Source: Alphaproteobacteria bacterium (lineage in GTDB: Bacteria; Pseudomonadota; Alphaproteobacteria; Micavibrionales; Micavibrionaceae). Taken from it: DNA of 64,000 nucleotides. The notes beneath the pieces were generated by a model. The model was given only the letters and a program-made list of their open reading frames with translations, ran no database searches and was not told the DNA's origin. This document shows, one piece after another, positions 18,132 to 25,958 of the stretch; within the stretch, counting starts at the first letter, position 1; the number at the start of each line of letters is the position of its first letter. Location: positions 1 to 64,000 of the forward strand of contig JAGRKE010000006.1 of NCBI GenBank assembly GCA_020442385.1, written 5' to 3'. The position numbers and the translations under genes are program-made.

Positions 18132-19854
18132 GCCGCCCCTTCACCGAAATAAATTGTTTCAGTTCGCTGCCGAAATCGGGAGAGCTCGCCACCTGATCAA
18201 CAGGCGCTAATCCCAAAACAGACACCATAGAAGAAATCACGCGCGAAACCGCCGGGGCCGCCGTCCACCCGGCCGTGGCATAGCCGAAACTGGCCTTCGT
18301 GCCTTTGGGTTCATCGATCACAATAAAGATTGCGTATTTGGGCGCATCCACAGGAAACACCCCGACAAAAGAGGAGAGCAAACGCGAATGGTCGTAGCCC
18401 TTTTTCGTGCGCCCCGGTTTTTCCGCCGTGCCGGTTTTTCCGCCGACATGATAGCCCGGCACATCGGCCTTCTTGCCCGTGCCATCCGTGACCACAAGAC
18501 GCAACAACTGACGCATACGATGGGCCGTTTGTTCAGAGACAACACGCACATCGCTGCGCCCCTTATCCTCACTAGCAGTGCGCACAAGAGTGGGCTTCAC
18601 CAAATACCCGCCATTCACAATCGAAGACACCGCCGAAACAAGCTGCAACGGTGTGGTCGCAATACCGTGCCCGTAAGATGCGGTGAGCGTATGAACATCA
18701 CCCCACGGCGAAGGCACGAGCGGCTTGGTCACTTCCTTGATTTCAAAATCCAGAGGATCGAGAAGCCCAAGATCACGATAGAACCCTTGCAAAGCATCGG
18801 TTCCCACGGCCTGCCCCATCATGGCAGAGCCGATATTCGAGGAGTACATGAAGACCTCAGGCACAGTTAAAACGCGATCTTGCGCATGATAATCACTGAT
18901 CGTAAAGCGCCCGATTTTAATTGGTTCACGCGCATCAAAGGTTGTGCTCATCGGCACATTCAGCGTTTCAAATAGTGCCGCAGTAGAAAAAATTTTAAAC
19001 ACCGATCCCAATTCATACACACCCAGCGTCAGGCCGTTAAAAATTGCCGAGCTTTTCGCCGCGCCCGGATTGTGCGGATCGAAATCAGGAAGGGAAACAC
19101 CGGCGAGAATTTCACCATTTGTGACATCCATAATCACGCCCGCCCCACCCAGCGCATCGAAATCTTTCACCGTCTTTTCAATCTCACGATGGAGAATATG
19201 CTGAAGCCGCACATCCAAACTCAGCGCCAGCGGATCACCATACCCCAAATATTTATTAAAGCTGCGCTCGATCCCCGCCTGTCCATGCCCGTCAATGTCA
19301 ACATAGCCAAGCATGTGCGAAATCAAATTACCCTGCGGGTAAATGCGTTTTTTCTCAGCGCGGAAAGACAGGCCCGGCTCACCGATCTCCAGCACCTTAT
19401 ATTGCTCATCTGGCGTAATACCCCGCTTAATCCAAACAAAGCGCTTATCGCTTTGCAGTTTTTGCAGCACATCGCCAAAGGATAGCTGCGGGAAGATTTT
19501 TACAATCCCTTCGGCCGCCACTTGCGGGTTTGAGATATAACGCGGATCGGCGTAGAGCGAAGCCGTCTCCAACGTGGTTGCAAGCAACACGCCGTTGCGA
19601 TCAACAATATCGGCACGCAAAATATCGCCCGGCGCAGGCACACTCGCTTGCTCGGCGCCGTTCGTGCGCTCCCCACCTTGCGAGAGTTCGCCTTGCAAAA
19701 TTGTCAGATCGAAAGCGCGGACCGCCAGCACCATATAAGCGAGCACAAAGAAACCGCTAATCAGAACGAGCCGCCCGCGGGCAAGCCCGAGAGACGAGCT
19801 GCGCTCCCCTTCAATCTTGATCGCATTTCGGCGCATTGCAGCTTGGAAGATCAT
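18121..19854 (-). CDS. ftsI: Septal transpeptidase FtsI (PBP3, class B penicillin-binding protein)
   Basis: Bitopic transpeptidase that cross-links septal peptidoglycan in complex with FtsW. A cytoplasmic N-terminus is followed by one transmembrane helix (about residues 30-50). The three penicillin-binding motifs are SVFK (within YELGSVFK), SSN, and KTGTAEKPG. The pedestal region contains the usual RIYPQGNLISHMLGYV-type segment. The 577-residue length is typical. It overlaps ftsL by ATGA and murE by 11 bases. Confidence 0.96.
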   Translation of the reverse strand: MIFQAAMRRNAIKIEGERSSSLGLARGRLVLISGFFVLAYMVLAVRAFDLTILQGELSQGGERTNGAEQASVPAPGDILRADIVDRNGVLLATTLETASLYADPRYISNPQVAAEGIVKIFPQLSFGDVLQKLQSDKRFVWIKRGITPDEQYKVLEIGEPGLSFRAEKKRIYPQGNLISHMLGYVDIDGHGQAGIERSFNKYLGYGDPLALSLDVRLQHILHREIEKTVKDFDALGGAGVIMDVTNGEILAGVSLPDFDPHNPGAAKSSAIFNGLTLGVYELGSVFKIFSTAALFETLNVPMSTTFDAREPIKIGRFTISDYHAQDRVLTVPEVFMYSSNIGSAMMGQAVGTDALQGFYRDLGLLDPLDFEIKEVTKPLVPSPWGDVHTLTASYGHGIATTPLQLVSAVSSIVNGGYLVKPTLVRTASEDKGRSDVRVVSEQTAHRMRQLLRLVVTDGTGKKADVPGYHVGGKTGTAEKPGRTKKGYDHSRLLSSFVGVFPVDAPKYAIFIVIDEPKGTKASFGYATAGWTAAPAVSRVISSMVSVLGLAPVDQVASSPDFGSELKQFISVKGRHEG

Positions 19855-20327
19855 GGCACACCTGCCTTCCCGATACGCTTCAACAACGCATTAAAATTCG
19901 CTTTCGGGGCTGCCGGTTTTCGACCCGGCGCAGGAACGAGCGTGACATCGTCACTGCTAACCTCTTGCGGAGCATCTTCAGCAGGGGTTTGGGAAATATT
20001 TTGATAAAGCGGCACTTGCCCGACGCTGGGAATTTCCTCGACCTGTAAATTCGGAAAAACGGAGGTGTCAGGCACCATTTGATCCGATGAAGGCGGCCTC
20101 ACATCCAGATACTCTTGTGCCAGATCTTCAAGACGCTCAGGCGAATTTAGATAGGCCCACTCCGCATTCAAAACACGGATAGACTCGCGCTCGTGATCAT
20201 ACTGACTTTCATAGCGCGAGAGCTCTTCCTCGGCTTGACGAACCTTTTGCGAAACGTGCAAAAGCGCCGCGCCGCTGATAGCGGCAAAGATAAAAACCGA
20301 TAATGTGCGCCGGCGAATTTTTGTCAT
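19851..20327 (-). CDS. ftsL: Cell division protein FtsL
   Basis: Small bitopic protein between rsmH and ftsI, the fixed position of ftsL. It has a short basic N-terminus (MTKIRRRT), one transmembrane segment (about 9-25), and a leucine-zipper-like coiled coil (about 28-60) ending in the NSPERLEDLAQEYLDV motif shared by FtsL proteins. A Pro/Ala-rich periplasmic tail makes it longer (158 residues) than enterobacterial FtsL. ATGA overlaps join it to both neighbours. FtsL with FtsB activates FtsWI. Confidence 0.9.
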   Translation of the reverse strand: MTKIRRRTLSVFIFAAISGAALLHVSQKVRQAEEELSRYESQYDHERESIRVLNAEWAYLNSPERLEDLAQEYLDVRPPSSDQMVPDTSVFPNLQVEEIPSVGQVPLYQNISQTPAEDAPQEVSSDDVTLVPAPGRKPAAPKANFNALLKRIGKAGVP

Positions 20328-21256
20328 GCCGCCCCCGCTTTCACCGCATAGCGCAAACGCGCGGAGCGTGAGCGGCTATTTTCCTGCGTTTCTTTATCGG
20401 ACGGTTTAAGCGCTTTTGTCTGCGGCAGATCGAAAACAATATCGGCCTTTGATGATTGCTCAGGCAAATAGCGTGATCCGTGCGCTGCGCGGCCTGATTT
20501 CTCGCGGAAAAAGTCCTTCACCATGCGGTCTTCAAGCGAGTGAAAAGACACAACCACCATGCGCCCGCCGGCCTTTAGAATTTTTTCCGAAGCCTCCAGC
20601 GCGCGCTCTAGCTCGCCCAACTCATCATTCACAGCAATCCGCAGGGCCTGAAATGTGCGCGTCGCGGGATCAATTTTGTCCTTGTGCGATTTCGGCACAA
20701 CCGCGCGCACCAGTTCCGCCAGCTCTTCGGTTCGCGTAAAGGGGTTTTCGGCGCGCTGCTCGACAATGCGTTTGGCAATCTGGCGCGAGCGGCGCTCATC
20801 GCCATACATGTAAATAATATTGGCCAATTCGCGCTCATCATATCCATTGACGATATCCGCCGCGCTCTTACCCTCGCCGCCCATACGCATATCCAGCGGA
20901 CCATCCGCCTTAAAGGAAAATCCGCGCTCCGCCTGATCAATCTGAAAGGACGACACCCCTAGATCGAGGACAAACCCGTCCACCTGATCATATCCAGCAT
21001 TCTTCAACAGGCGCTGAACATCGCCGAAGCACCCCTGCAAAAACACCAACCGCTCGCCGTATTTTTCTTGCAAGCGCGCCGCGCGCTCTTCGGCCGCCGG
21101 ATCGCGGTCAATCGCAATCACGACACAATCAGCCGCCTCCAATATTGCCGCGCTGTAACCGCCCGCGCCGAACGTGCCGTCAACGTAAACCCCACCATCA
21201 CAAGGATGAAGAGAATCCAATATCTCGGGCAGCATTACAGGATAATGACCAGTCAC
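20324..21256 (-). CDS. rsmH: 16S rRNA (cytosine1402-N4)-methyltransferase RsmH (MraW)
   Basis: SAM-dependent methyltransferase acting on C1402 of 16S rRNA. It begins MTGHYPVMLPEILDSL, has the SAM-binding VDGTFGAGGYSAAIL, VIAIDRDP, and the LDLGVSSFQIDQAERGFSFK and FHSLEDRMVKDFF motifs specific to the family. The 310-residue length is typical. It is the first gene of the dcw run; mraZ, which usually precedes it, is not present upstream. Confidence 0.97.
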   Translation of the reverse strand: MTGHYPVMLPEILDSLHPCDGGVYVDGTFGAGGYSAAILEAADCVVIAIDRDPAAEERAARLQEKYGERLVFLQGCFGDVQRLLKNAGYDQVDGFVLDLGVSSFQIDQAERGFSFKADGPLDMRMGGEGKSAADIVNGYDERELANIIYMYGDERRSRQIAKRIVEQRAENPFTRTEELAELVRAVVPKSHKDKIDPATRTFQALRIAVNDELGELERALEASEKILKAGGRMVVVSFHSLEDRMVKDFFREKSGRAAHGSRYLPEQSSKADIVFDLPQTKALKPSDKETQENSRSRSARLRYAVKAGAA

Positions 21257-21419
21257 AAAAAACCTTTGATGTAAAAAAGCAGATAAAAGAATCGGCGGAT
21301 GGACTCAGAAACGGGCCAAAATCAAGCCCAGCACTATAAAACCATGCACAGGGATGAATCGTCAATGAATCCGGCGATTCGCATTTGATTTAGTCCACAA
21401 AAATAATGAAAAAATGATT

Positions 21420-21926
21420 TTAGGGGCTCAAAATAAGGTCCAAGGCAGCCCTTGGATCGCCCTCGCGCATACCCATCACAGCCTCGTAATCAAACTCGCT
21501 GCATTCAGGAATACACTCACGGATATAATGATAGCCTTGAGCAATCTCGTCATCATTCGCAACGATTATTTTCACACCGACATGCTGATCAGAGTCATTA
21601 ATTTTTGTAGAGAGAAGATTTAATCCTTCATCGTCAGCGCTATTTTTAAATGCAAAAAGAACCCGGCTCATAAATCTAGCATCTTCTTTGATGTGTGCCT
21701 GCTTGGATAAAAAATTAGTGATTTGCCTAGAAAAACCCTCAAGAACCCCAACATACCTATTTTCAGCATCCCGAAGATTATTGCCCGCAAAGTCTTTGGA
21801 AAAAATTTTAGTTAGCCTGCCAGTCATAATCTCGGCCTTGCCAAAGACCTCCACCAAACAGTCTTTGAGTATAAAAACAGCCTGCCGTGTTGAGACCGTA
21901 CAATTTACTTGATTTTTAAATTCCAT
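21420..21926 (-). CDS. Uncharacterised small protein (168 aa) upstream of rsmH
   Basis: I do not recognise this protein. It is 168 residues, soluble-looking, with no signal peptide or membrane segment, and mixed alpha/beta composition. Visible features are a FILKDCLVEVFGKAE helix near the start and an acidic C-terminal part (ECIPECSEFDYEAVMGMREGD) with two close cysteines. The local sequence looks more AT-rich than the dcw genes, which may indicate separate acquisition. It occupies the position where mraZ is normally found but shares no MraZ motif. A gap of about 160 bp separates it from rsmH, leaving room for the dcw promoter. Confidence 0.7.
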   Translation of the reverse strand: MEFKNQVNCTVSTRQAVFILKDCLVEVFGKAEIMTGRLTKIFSKDFAGNNLRDAENRYVGVLEGFSRQITNFLSKQAHIKEDARFMSRVLFAFKNSADDEGLNLLSTKINDSDQHVGVKIIVANDDEIAQGYHYIRECIPECSEFDYEAVMGMREGDPRAALDLILSP

Positions 21927-21962
21927 AATTCAAAAAAGCATATAAACATGCGTTACGTCAAC

Positions 21963-21999
21963 AAAAAAGAACGGCCGCCCGGTTTTTCGCGAGCGGCCG
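21963..21999 (-). terminator. Rho-independent terminator of rnpB
   Basis: On the minus strand CGGCCGC (21993-21999) pairs with GCGGCCG (21972-21978), enclosing a 14-base loop, and is followed by TTCTTTTTT. It begins just after the 3' end of the RNase P RNA and should terminate that transcript before the 168-residue gene. Confidence 0.8.
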
Positions 22000-22005
22000 A
22001 TCACA

Positions 22006-22358
<353 letters not shown>

Positions 22359-22366
22359 TGGGCCGC

Positions 22367-22395
22367 ACTATGACCTAAAACACTGGTTTTTGCAA
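22367..22395 (-). promoter_or_regulatory. rnpB: Putative sigma70-type promoter of rnpB
   Basis: Reading the minus strand, TTGCAA (22390-22395) and CATAGT (22367-22372) are separated by exactly 17 bp and match the -35 and -10 consensus at four of six positions each. The predicted start, about 7 bases downstream near 22359, coincides with the 5' end deduced from the P1 stem. Confidence 0.5.
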
Positions 22396-22472
22396 ACTTT
22401 TACCCTAGCTTATTGGTCTGCGGATCAGTTTGCGCTGGCCTGCTCCCCATAAATAAGATAGACACACCCACC

Positions 22473-23666
22473 ATGATTGAATTTGTAATCTTAATGGCTT
22501 ACCTCACCGCGCTGGTCGCTCTATCCATTGATGCGATATTGCCCGCGCTCGGCCTGATGGGTGGTGACTTACATGTCATCGAACCCAACCATGTCCAATA
22601 TGTTGTCGGCTTTATCTTTGTCGGCATGACACTGGGGCAACTTATCTATGGACCACTTTCAGATTCAATCGGCCGCAAGCCCGCCCTATTTATCGGCATT
22701 GCCCTTTATATCGTCGGATGCATTCTCTCGTGGCTGGCCAGCGCTTTGCCACTGATGCTTCTTGGGCGCTTTGTTCAGGGTCTGGGCGTAGCCGCGCCGC
22801 GCATTCTGACCATGGCCGTTACCCGCGATAAATTTCATGGCCGCGAGATGGCCAAAATTATGTCGATGATTATGGGCGTGTTTATTATGGTTCCGGCCAT
22901 TGCCCCGTCGATCGGTCAAGGAATCATGCATGTTGTTGGTTGGCGCAAAATCTTTTTGTTCTACATCGCCGCCGCGCTGAGCGCGGGTACGTGGGCCTAT
23001 TTCCGTCTGCCGGAAAGCTTGCCCGTAGAAAAGCGCAGGGAGTTTAAGCCCCGCATCCTTTGGAGCGCCCTCAAAGAGGCAGCCACCAACCGTACCACCG
23101 TCGGTTATACAATTTGCAGCGGCCTGCTGTTTAGCAGCCTGCTCGCCTATCTCAACAGCGCCCAGCAAATCTTCCAAGACATCTTCAATGCCGGAGATAA
23201 ATTCGCGATGTATTTCGGCATGCTGGCACTCGCCATTGGCGCAGCTTTTTTTACTAACTCCGCACTGGTGGAGCGTTACGGCATGCGCCCAATCACAACC
23301 ATTTCATGTGTTGTCGTCATTCTCGCCTCTATAGTTTTCATGGGCTACAACCTCTATACAGAACCGACCCTGCTCGGCTTTATGATTTTTATGGCTATCT
23401 CTTTTTTCTGCCTCGGCCTGACCTTCGGCAATATGGGCGCGATGGCGCTGGAACCAATGGGGCATATCGCAGGTATGGCCACCGCCCTGATGGGCTCGGC
23501 CTCAACCGCGATTTCGATCGCAATCGGCGTCACAATTGGACAGCTTTACGATGGCACGCTGCTGCCGATGGCGGGCGGTTTTTTAACCTTAAGCACCGCC
23601 GCGTTCTTTGTAATTATTTGGATTGAACGCGGGATTAAAAGCGCCTTCACCCCGCATAGCGATTAA
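22473..23666 (+). CDS. MFS drug exporter, Bcr/CflA type
   Basis: Major facilitator superfamily transporter with about 12 hydrophobic segments in 397 residues. The first loop carries GPLSDSIGRKPALF, the MFS motif A, and the N-terminal SIDAILPALGLMGGDL stretch with the following QYVVGFIFVGMTLGQLIYGP is typical of the Bcr/CflA drug-resistance group. The start at 22473 is chosen because it begins directly with the first transmembrane segment; an upstream in-frame extension would run into the rnpB promoter. It is divergent from rnpB and its 3' end overlaps the convergent amidase gene by 4 bases. Substrate is unknown. Confidence 0.88.
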   Translation: MIEFVILMAYLTALVALSIDAILPALGLMGGDLHVIEPNHVQYVVGFIFVGMTLGQLIYGPLSDSIGRKPALFIGIALYIVGCILSWLASALPLMLLGRFVQGLGVAAPRILTMAVTRDKFHGREMAKIMSMIMGVFIMVPAIAPSIGQGIMHVVGWRKIFLFYIAAALSAGTWAYFRLPESLPVEKRREFKPRILWSALKEAATNRTTVGYTICSGLLFSSLLAYLNSAQQIFQDIFNAGDKFAMYFGMLALAIGAAFFTNSALVERYGMRPITTISCVVVILASIVFMGYNLYTEPTLLGFMIFMAISFFCLGLTFGNMGAMALEPMGHIAGMATALMGSASTAISIAIGVTIGQLYDGTLLPMAGGFLTLSTAAFFVIIWIERGIKSAFTPHSD

Positions 23667-24151
23667 TCGGAAGACAGAGCCCCCCTTAGCTGCTTCCACG
23701 GGAACAATTCGCCCGGATCAATTTTGCGACCCGGCGCAACATCCGAATGCCCCAAGATACGATTCAGCGGAATATCATATTTCCCCATAAGTTCGCGGCA
23801 CAAATCGATCAGCACCTCAATCTGCACATCGGGAAAGGCGCGATACCCCCATGTATGACCGGGGTTAACCAGCTCGATCCCAATGGAGGCAGAGTTAATA
23901 TCGCTCTCACCCTGCCATTCTGACGCCCCCGCATGCCAGGCGCGCTTATCATCATCAACCAGTTGGAACAGGCGGCCATCTTCCTCGATCACGTAATGCG
24001 CGCTGACTTCCGAGGCCGGATCGCACAGACGCTCCAGCGCTTCTTGGCCCGTCTTCATATCGGTGTAATGGATAATAATCATTGAGGGCGTGGCATGCCC
24101 GCCGCGACGCGCGGTAAAATTGGGGGATTTATAAGTATGTAACACTTCCAT
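23663..24151 (-). CDS. N-acetylmuramoyl-L-alanine amidase, AmpD/AmiD-like
   Basis: Amidase_2 domain zinc enzyme of 162 residues. The zinc-site histidine in IIIHYTD (near residue 28), VSAHYVIEEDG, KRAWHAGASEW, SIGIELVNPG and GHSDVAPGRKIDPG match AmpD/AmiD proteins, which cleave the MurNAc-L-Ala bond of muropeptides. No signal peptide or lipobox is visible, so a cytoplasmic AmpD-like recycling role is more likely than an envelope AmiD role. It diverges from msrA with a 57-bp gap. Confidence 0.9.
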   Translation of the reverse strand: MEVLHTYKSPNFTARRGGHATPSMIIIHYTDMKTGQEALERLCDPASEVSAHYVIEEDGRLFQLVDDDKRAWHAGASEWQGESDINSASIGIELVNPGHTWGYRAFPDVQIEVLIDLCRELMGKYDIPLNRILGHSDVAPGRKIDPGELFPWKQLRGALSSD

Positions 24152-24208
24152 TGGAACACTCGAATTTATCTGTAAGAAGCTTATGTTATTTACGAAGGAG
24201 AATAAACC

Positions 24209-24849
24209 ATGCGCTTTGCCTTGGCATCGCTTTTACTGGCCGTAATTGCAGGCGGGATCATCCTGTTGATGTCTAGCCACACAACGAGCGCCATGGAAAA
24301 TGGAGCAGATTTGATGAGCGAAAAACCCGAAGGATACCCTGTTGCAACTCTGGCCGGCGGCTGTTTCTGGTGCACGGAAAGCGAATACCGCGCCCTGCCC
24401 GGCGTTTTATATACACGCGTTGGTACATTGGCGGGCATATCGATAATCCGACCTATGACGATACCCATGGCAGCAAGTCCGGCCATGCCGAGGCGGTCGA
24501 GGTGACTTATGATCCCGAGAAAACATCGTTTGAAGCCTTGCTGGAATTTTTCTTCACCAAGGCCCATGACCCGACGCAGCTGAACCGCCAAGGGCCGGAT
24601 GTCGGCACACAATACCGCTCGGCTGTTTTCTATCACGATGAAGCGCAGAAAAAGGCCGCTGAGGATATGATTGCAAAACTGACAGCGGAAAAGCGTTTTA
24701 ACAAGCCGATCGTGACAACGCTGGAGCCTGCCACAACCTTTTGGGAGGCGGAAGATTACCACCAGCGCTATTACGAGAAGTATGAAGAAAAAACCGGCAA
24801 ACCGCATATCAATGTTTTGCTGAAAAAGGCAAAAAACATGCTTCCCTAA
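24209..24849 (+). pseudogene. msrA: Exported peptide-methionine sulfoxide reductase MsrA, frameshifted
   Basis: MsrA reduces methionine-S-sulfoxide in proteins. The first frame starts behind a strong AAGGAG site with a signal-anchor-like N-terminus and reads to the catalytic motif GGCFWCTESEYRALPGVLYTRVG. The expected continuation, YIGGHIDNPTYDD, is found in the next frame, and that frame then runs intact through GHAEAVEVTYDP, GTQYRSAVFY and the EDYHQRYYEK C-terminus. The shift is one missing base near 24421-24426, where GTTGGTACATT would need GTTGGNTACATT. Both halves are otherwise well conserved, so this is either a very recent inactivation or a sequencing/assembly error. If corrected, the product is about 213 residues and envelope-located. 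Confidence 0.9.
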
Positions 24850-24963
24850 CCGTCCACAGTTTTCTCAGGGGCGCGCATCCGTCACCTCTGTTCTGCGCCG
24901 TAAGAATCAGCTTATGATGCACGTGGTTTAGATTGTTAAGTACGCGGAAAAATAACGGTTATC

Positions 24964-25950
24964 ATGGGTAAAAAATGGCTAAAACAGCAATTGCTTGCTG
25001 TCGTTGATATTGGTGGAAACTCGATTAGTCTCGAGGTTCGAAAAGCAAAGTCTCCGTATAAAAAAGATAAAAAACTTTCAAATAAGATCCGCGAATTTTG
25101 CGGCCTTGCTCAGGGCATTGGCAAGGACGGCCTGATTGAGGACAGCGCACAAGACAGCGCCCTTGAAACTCTCGCCGCGATCAAAGCTGAAATTCAGCGC
25201 CTTAAGGCAGAAGGCTATAATATCCACACCAGAGTAATCGGCACAGCGCCCTTCCGTGACGCAAAAAACGGGCAAGCCTTTGCCCAGCGCATCAAGAATG
25301 AAATCGGCTTTGAGGTTGAAACCATTTCCGGCGAGCAAGAGGCCGAACTGGCCGGACTCGGCGTTCTCGCGCATTTTCCGACTTTATCTGGAATTGTTAT
25401 TGATACAGGCGGCGGATCAACCGAGTTTGCCCTTCTTGAAAACGGCGAAATTACACATGTTTTCAGCCTGCCGCTTGGCATGCGCCGCATCGCCTCCAGC
25501 AATGATCCTGAGGGCTTTATCCGTGATCAGCTGGCAAAGCTGCCCATAGAATTTCATAACAACACACCGATTATCTTAACCGGCGGCATTAACCGTGCGC
25601 TGGCAAAAGCTTACGCACACGCGCATGATTTCAAGATTCATAAATATGACCGCAAGGGCAAACCCTATGAGATTGAACAAGCTGATTACAACAGCTTTAT
25701 TCATCAAATTCAGATCGACCCTGACTTACAGGAAGAATTCAAAGTCAAATCCCAACGCCGCGGACAAATTGAAACGGCGACCCTGCTGATCGACGCGCTA
25801 CAAGACGTTGTCGGTGCTGAGAATGTGATTTTGACCAAAGCGAATATGCGCGACGGCGTGCGAGCGCAAATGCGCGCCGCGCTGGAGCAACAAAAAGTGA
25901 CCGTTTCTCAAAACCAGAAGCCGGAATCCTTTGAATTCTCATTTGCTTAA
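24964..25950 (+). CDS. Ppx/GppA family phosphatase
   Basis: Actin-fold phosphatase of the exopolyphosphatase/guanosine pentaphosphatase family, acting on polyphosphate or pppGpp. It has AVVDIGGNSISLEV near the start (the usual Ser of DIGSNS is Gly), ETISGEQEAELAG, and the second phosphate motif VIDTGGGSTEFAL, followed by LPLGMRR. At 328 residues it contains only the two actin-like domains and lacks the C-terminal HD-like domain of E. coli Ppx. It is convergent with ileS, 8 bases apart. Substrate cannot be decided from sequence. Confidence 0.85.
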   Translation: MGKKWLKQQLLAVVDIGGNSISLEVRKAKSPYKKDKKLSNKIREFCGLAQGIGKDGLIEDSAQDSALETLAAIKAEIQRLKAEGYNIHTRVIGTAPFRDAKNGQAFAQRIKNEIGFEVETISGEQEAELAGLGVLAHFPTLSGIVIDTGGGSTEFALLENGEITHVFSLPLGMRRIASSNDPEGFIRDQLAKLPIEFHNNTPIILTGGINRALAKAYAHAHDFKIHKYDRKGKPYEIEQADYNSFIHQIQIDPDLQEEFKVKSQRRGQIETATLLIDALQDVVGAENVILTKANMRDGVRAQMRAALEQQKVTVSQNQKPESFEFSFA

Positions 25951-25958
25951 TTGAAGAT

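Noticed and set aside
24190-24807. Long minus-strand ORF (205 aa) antisense to msrA
   Set aside because: It is a shadow of the frameshifted msrA; the plus-strand translation matches MsrA motifs in both frames, while the antisense protein resembles nothing.
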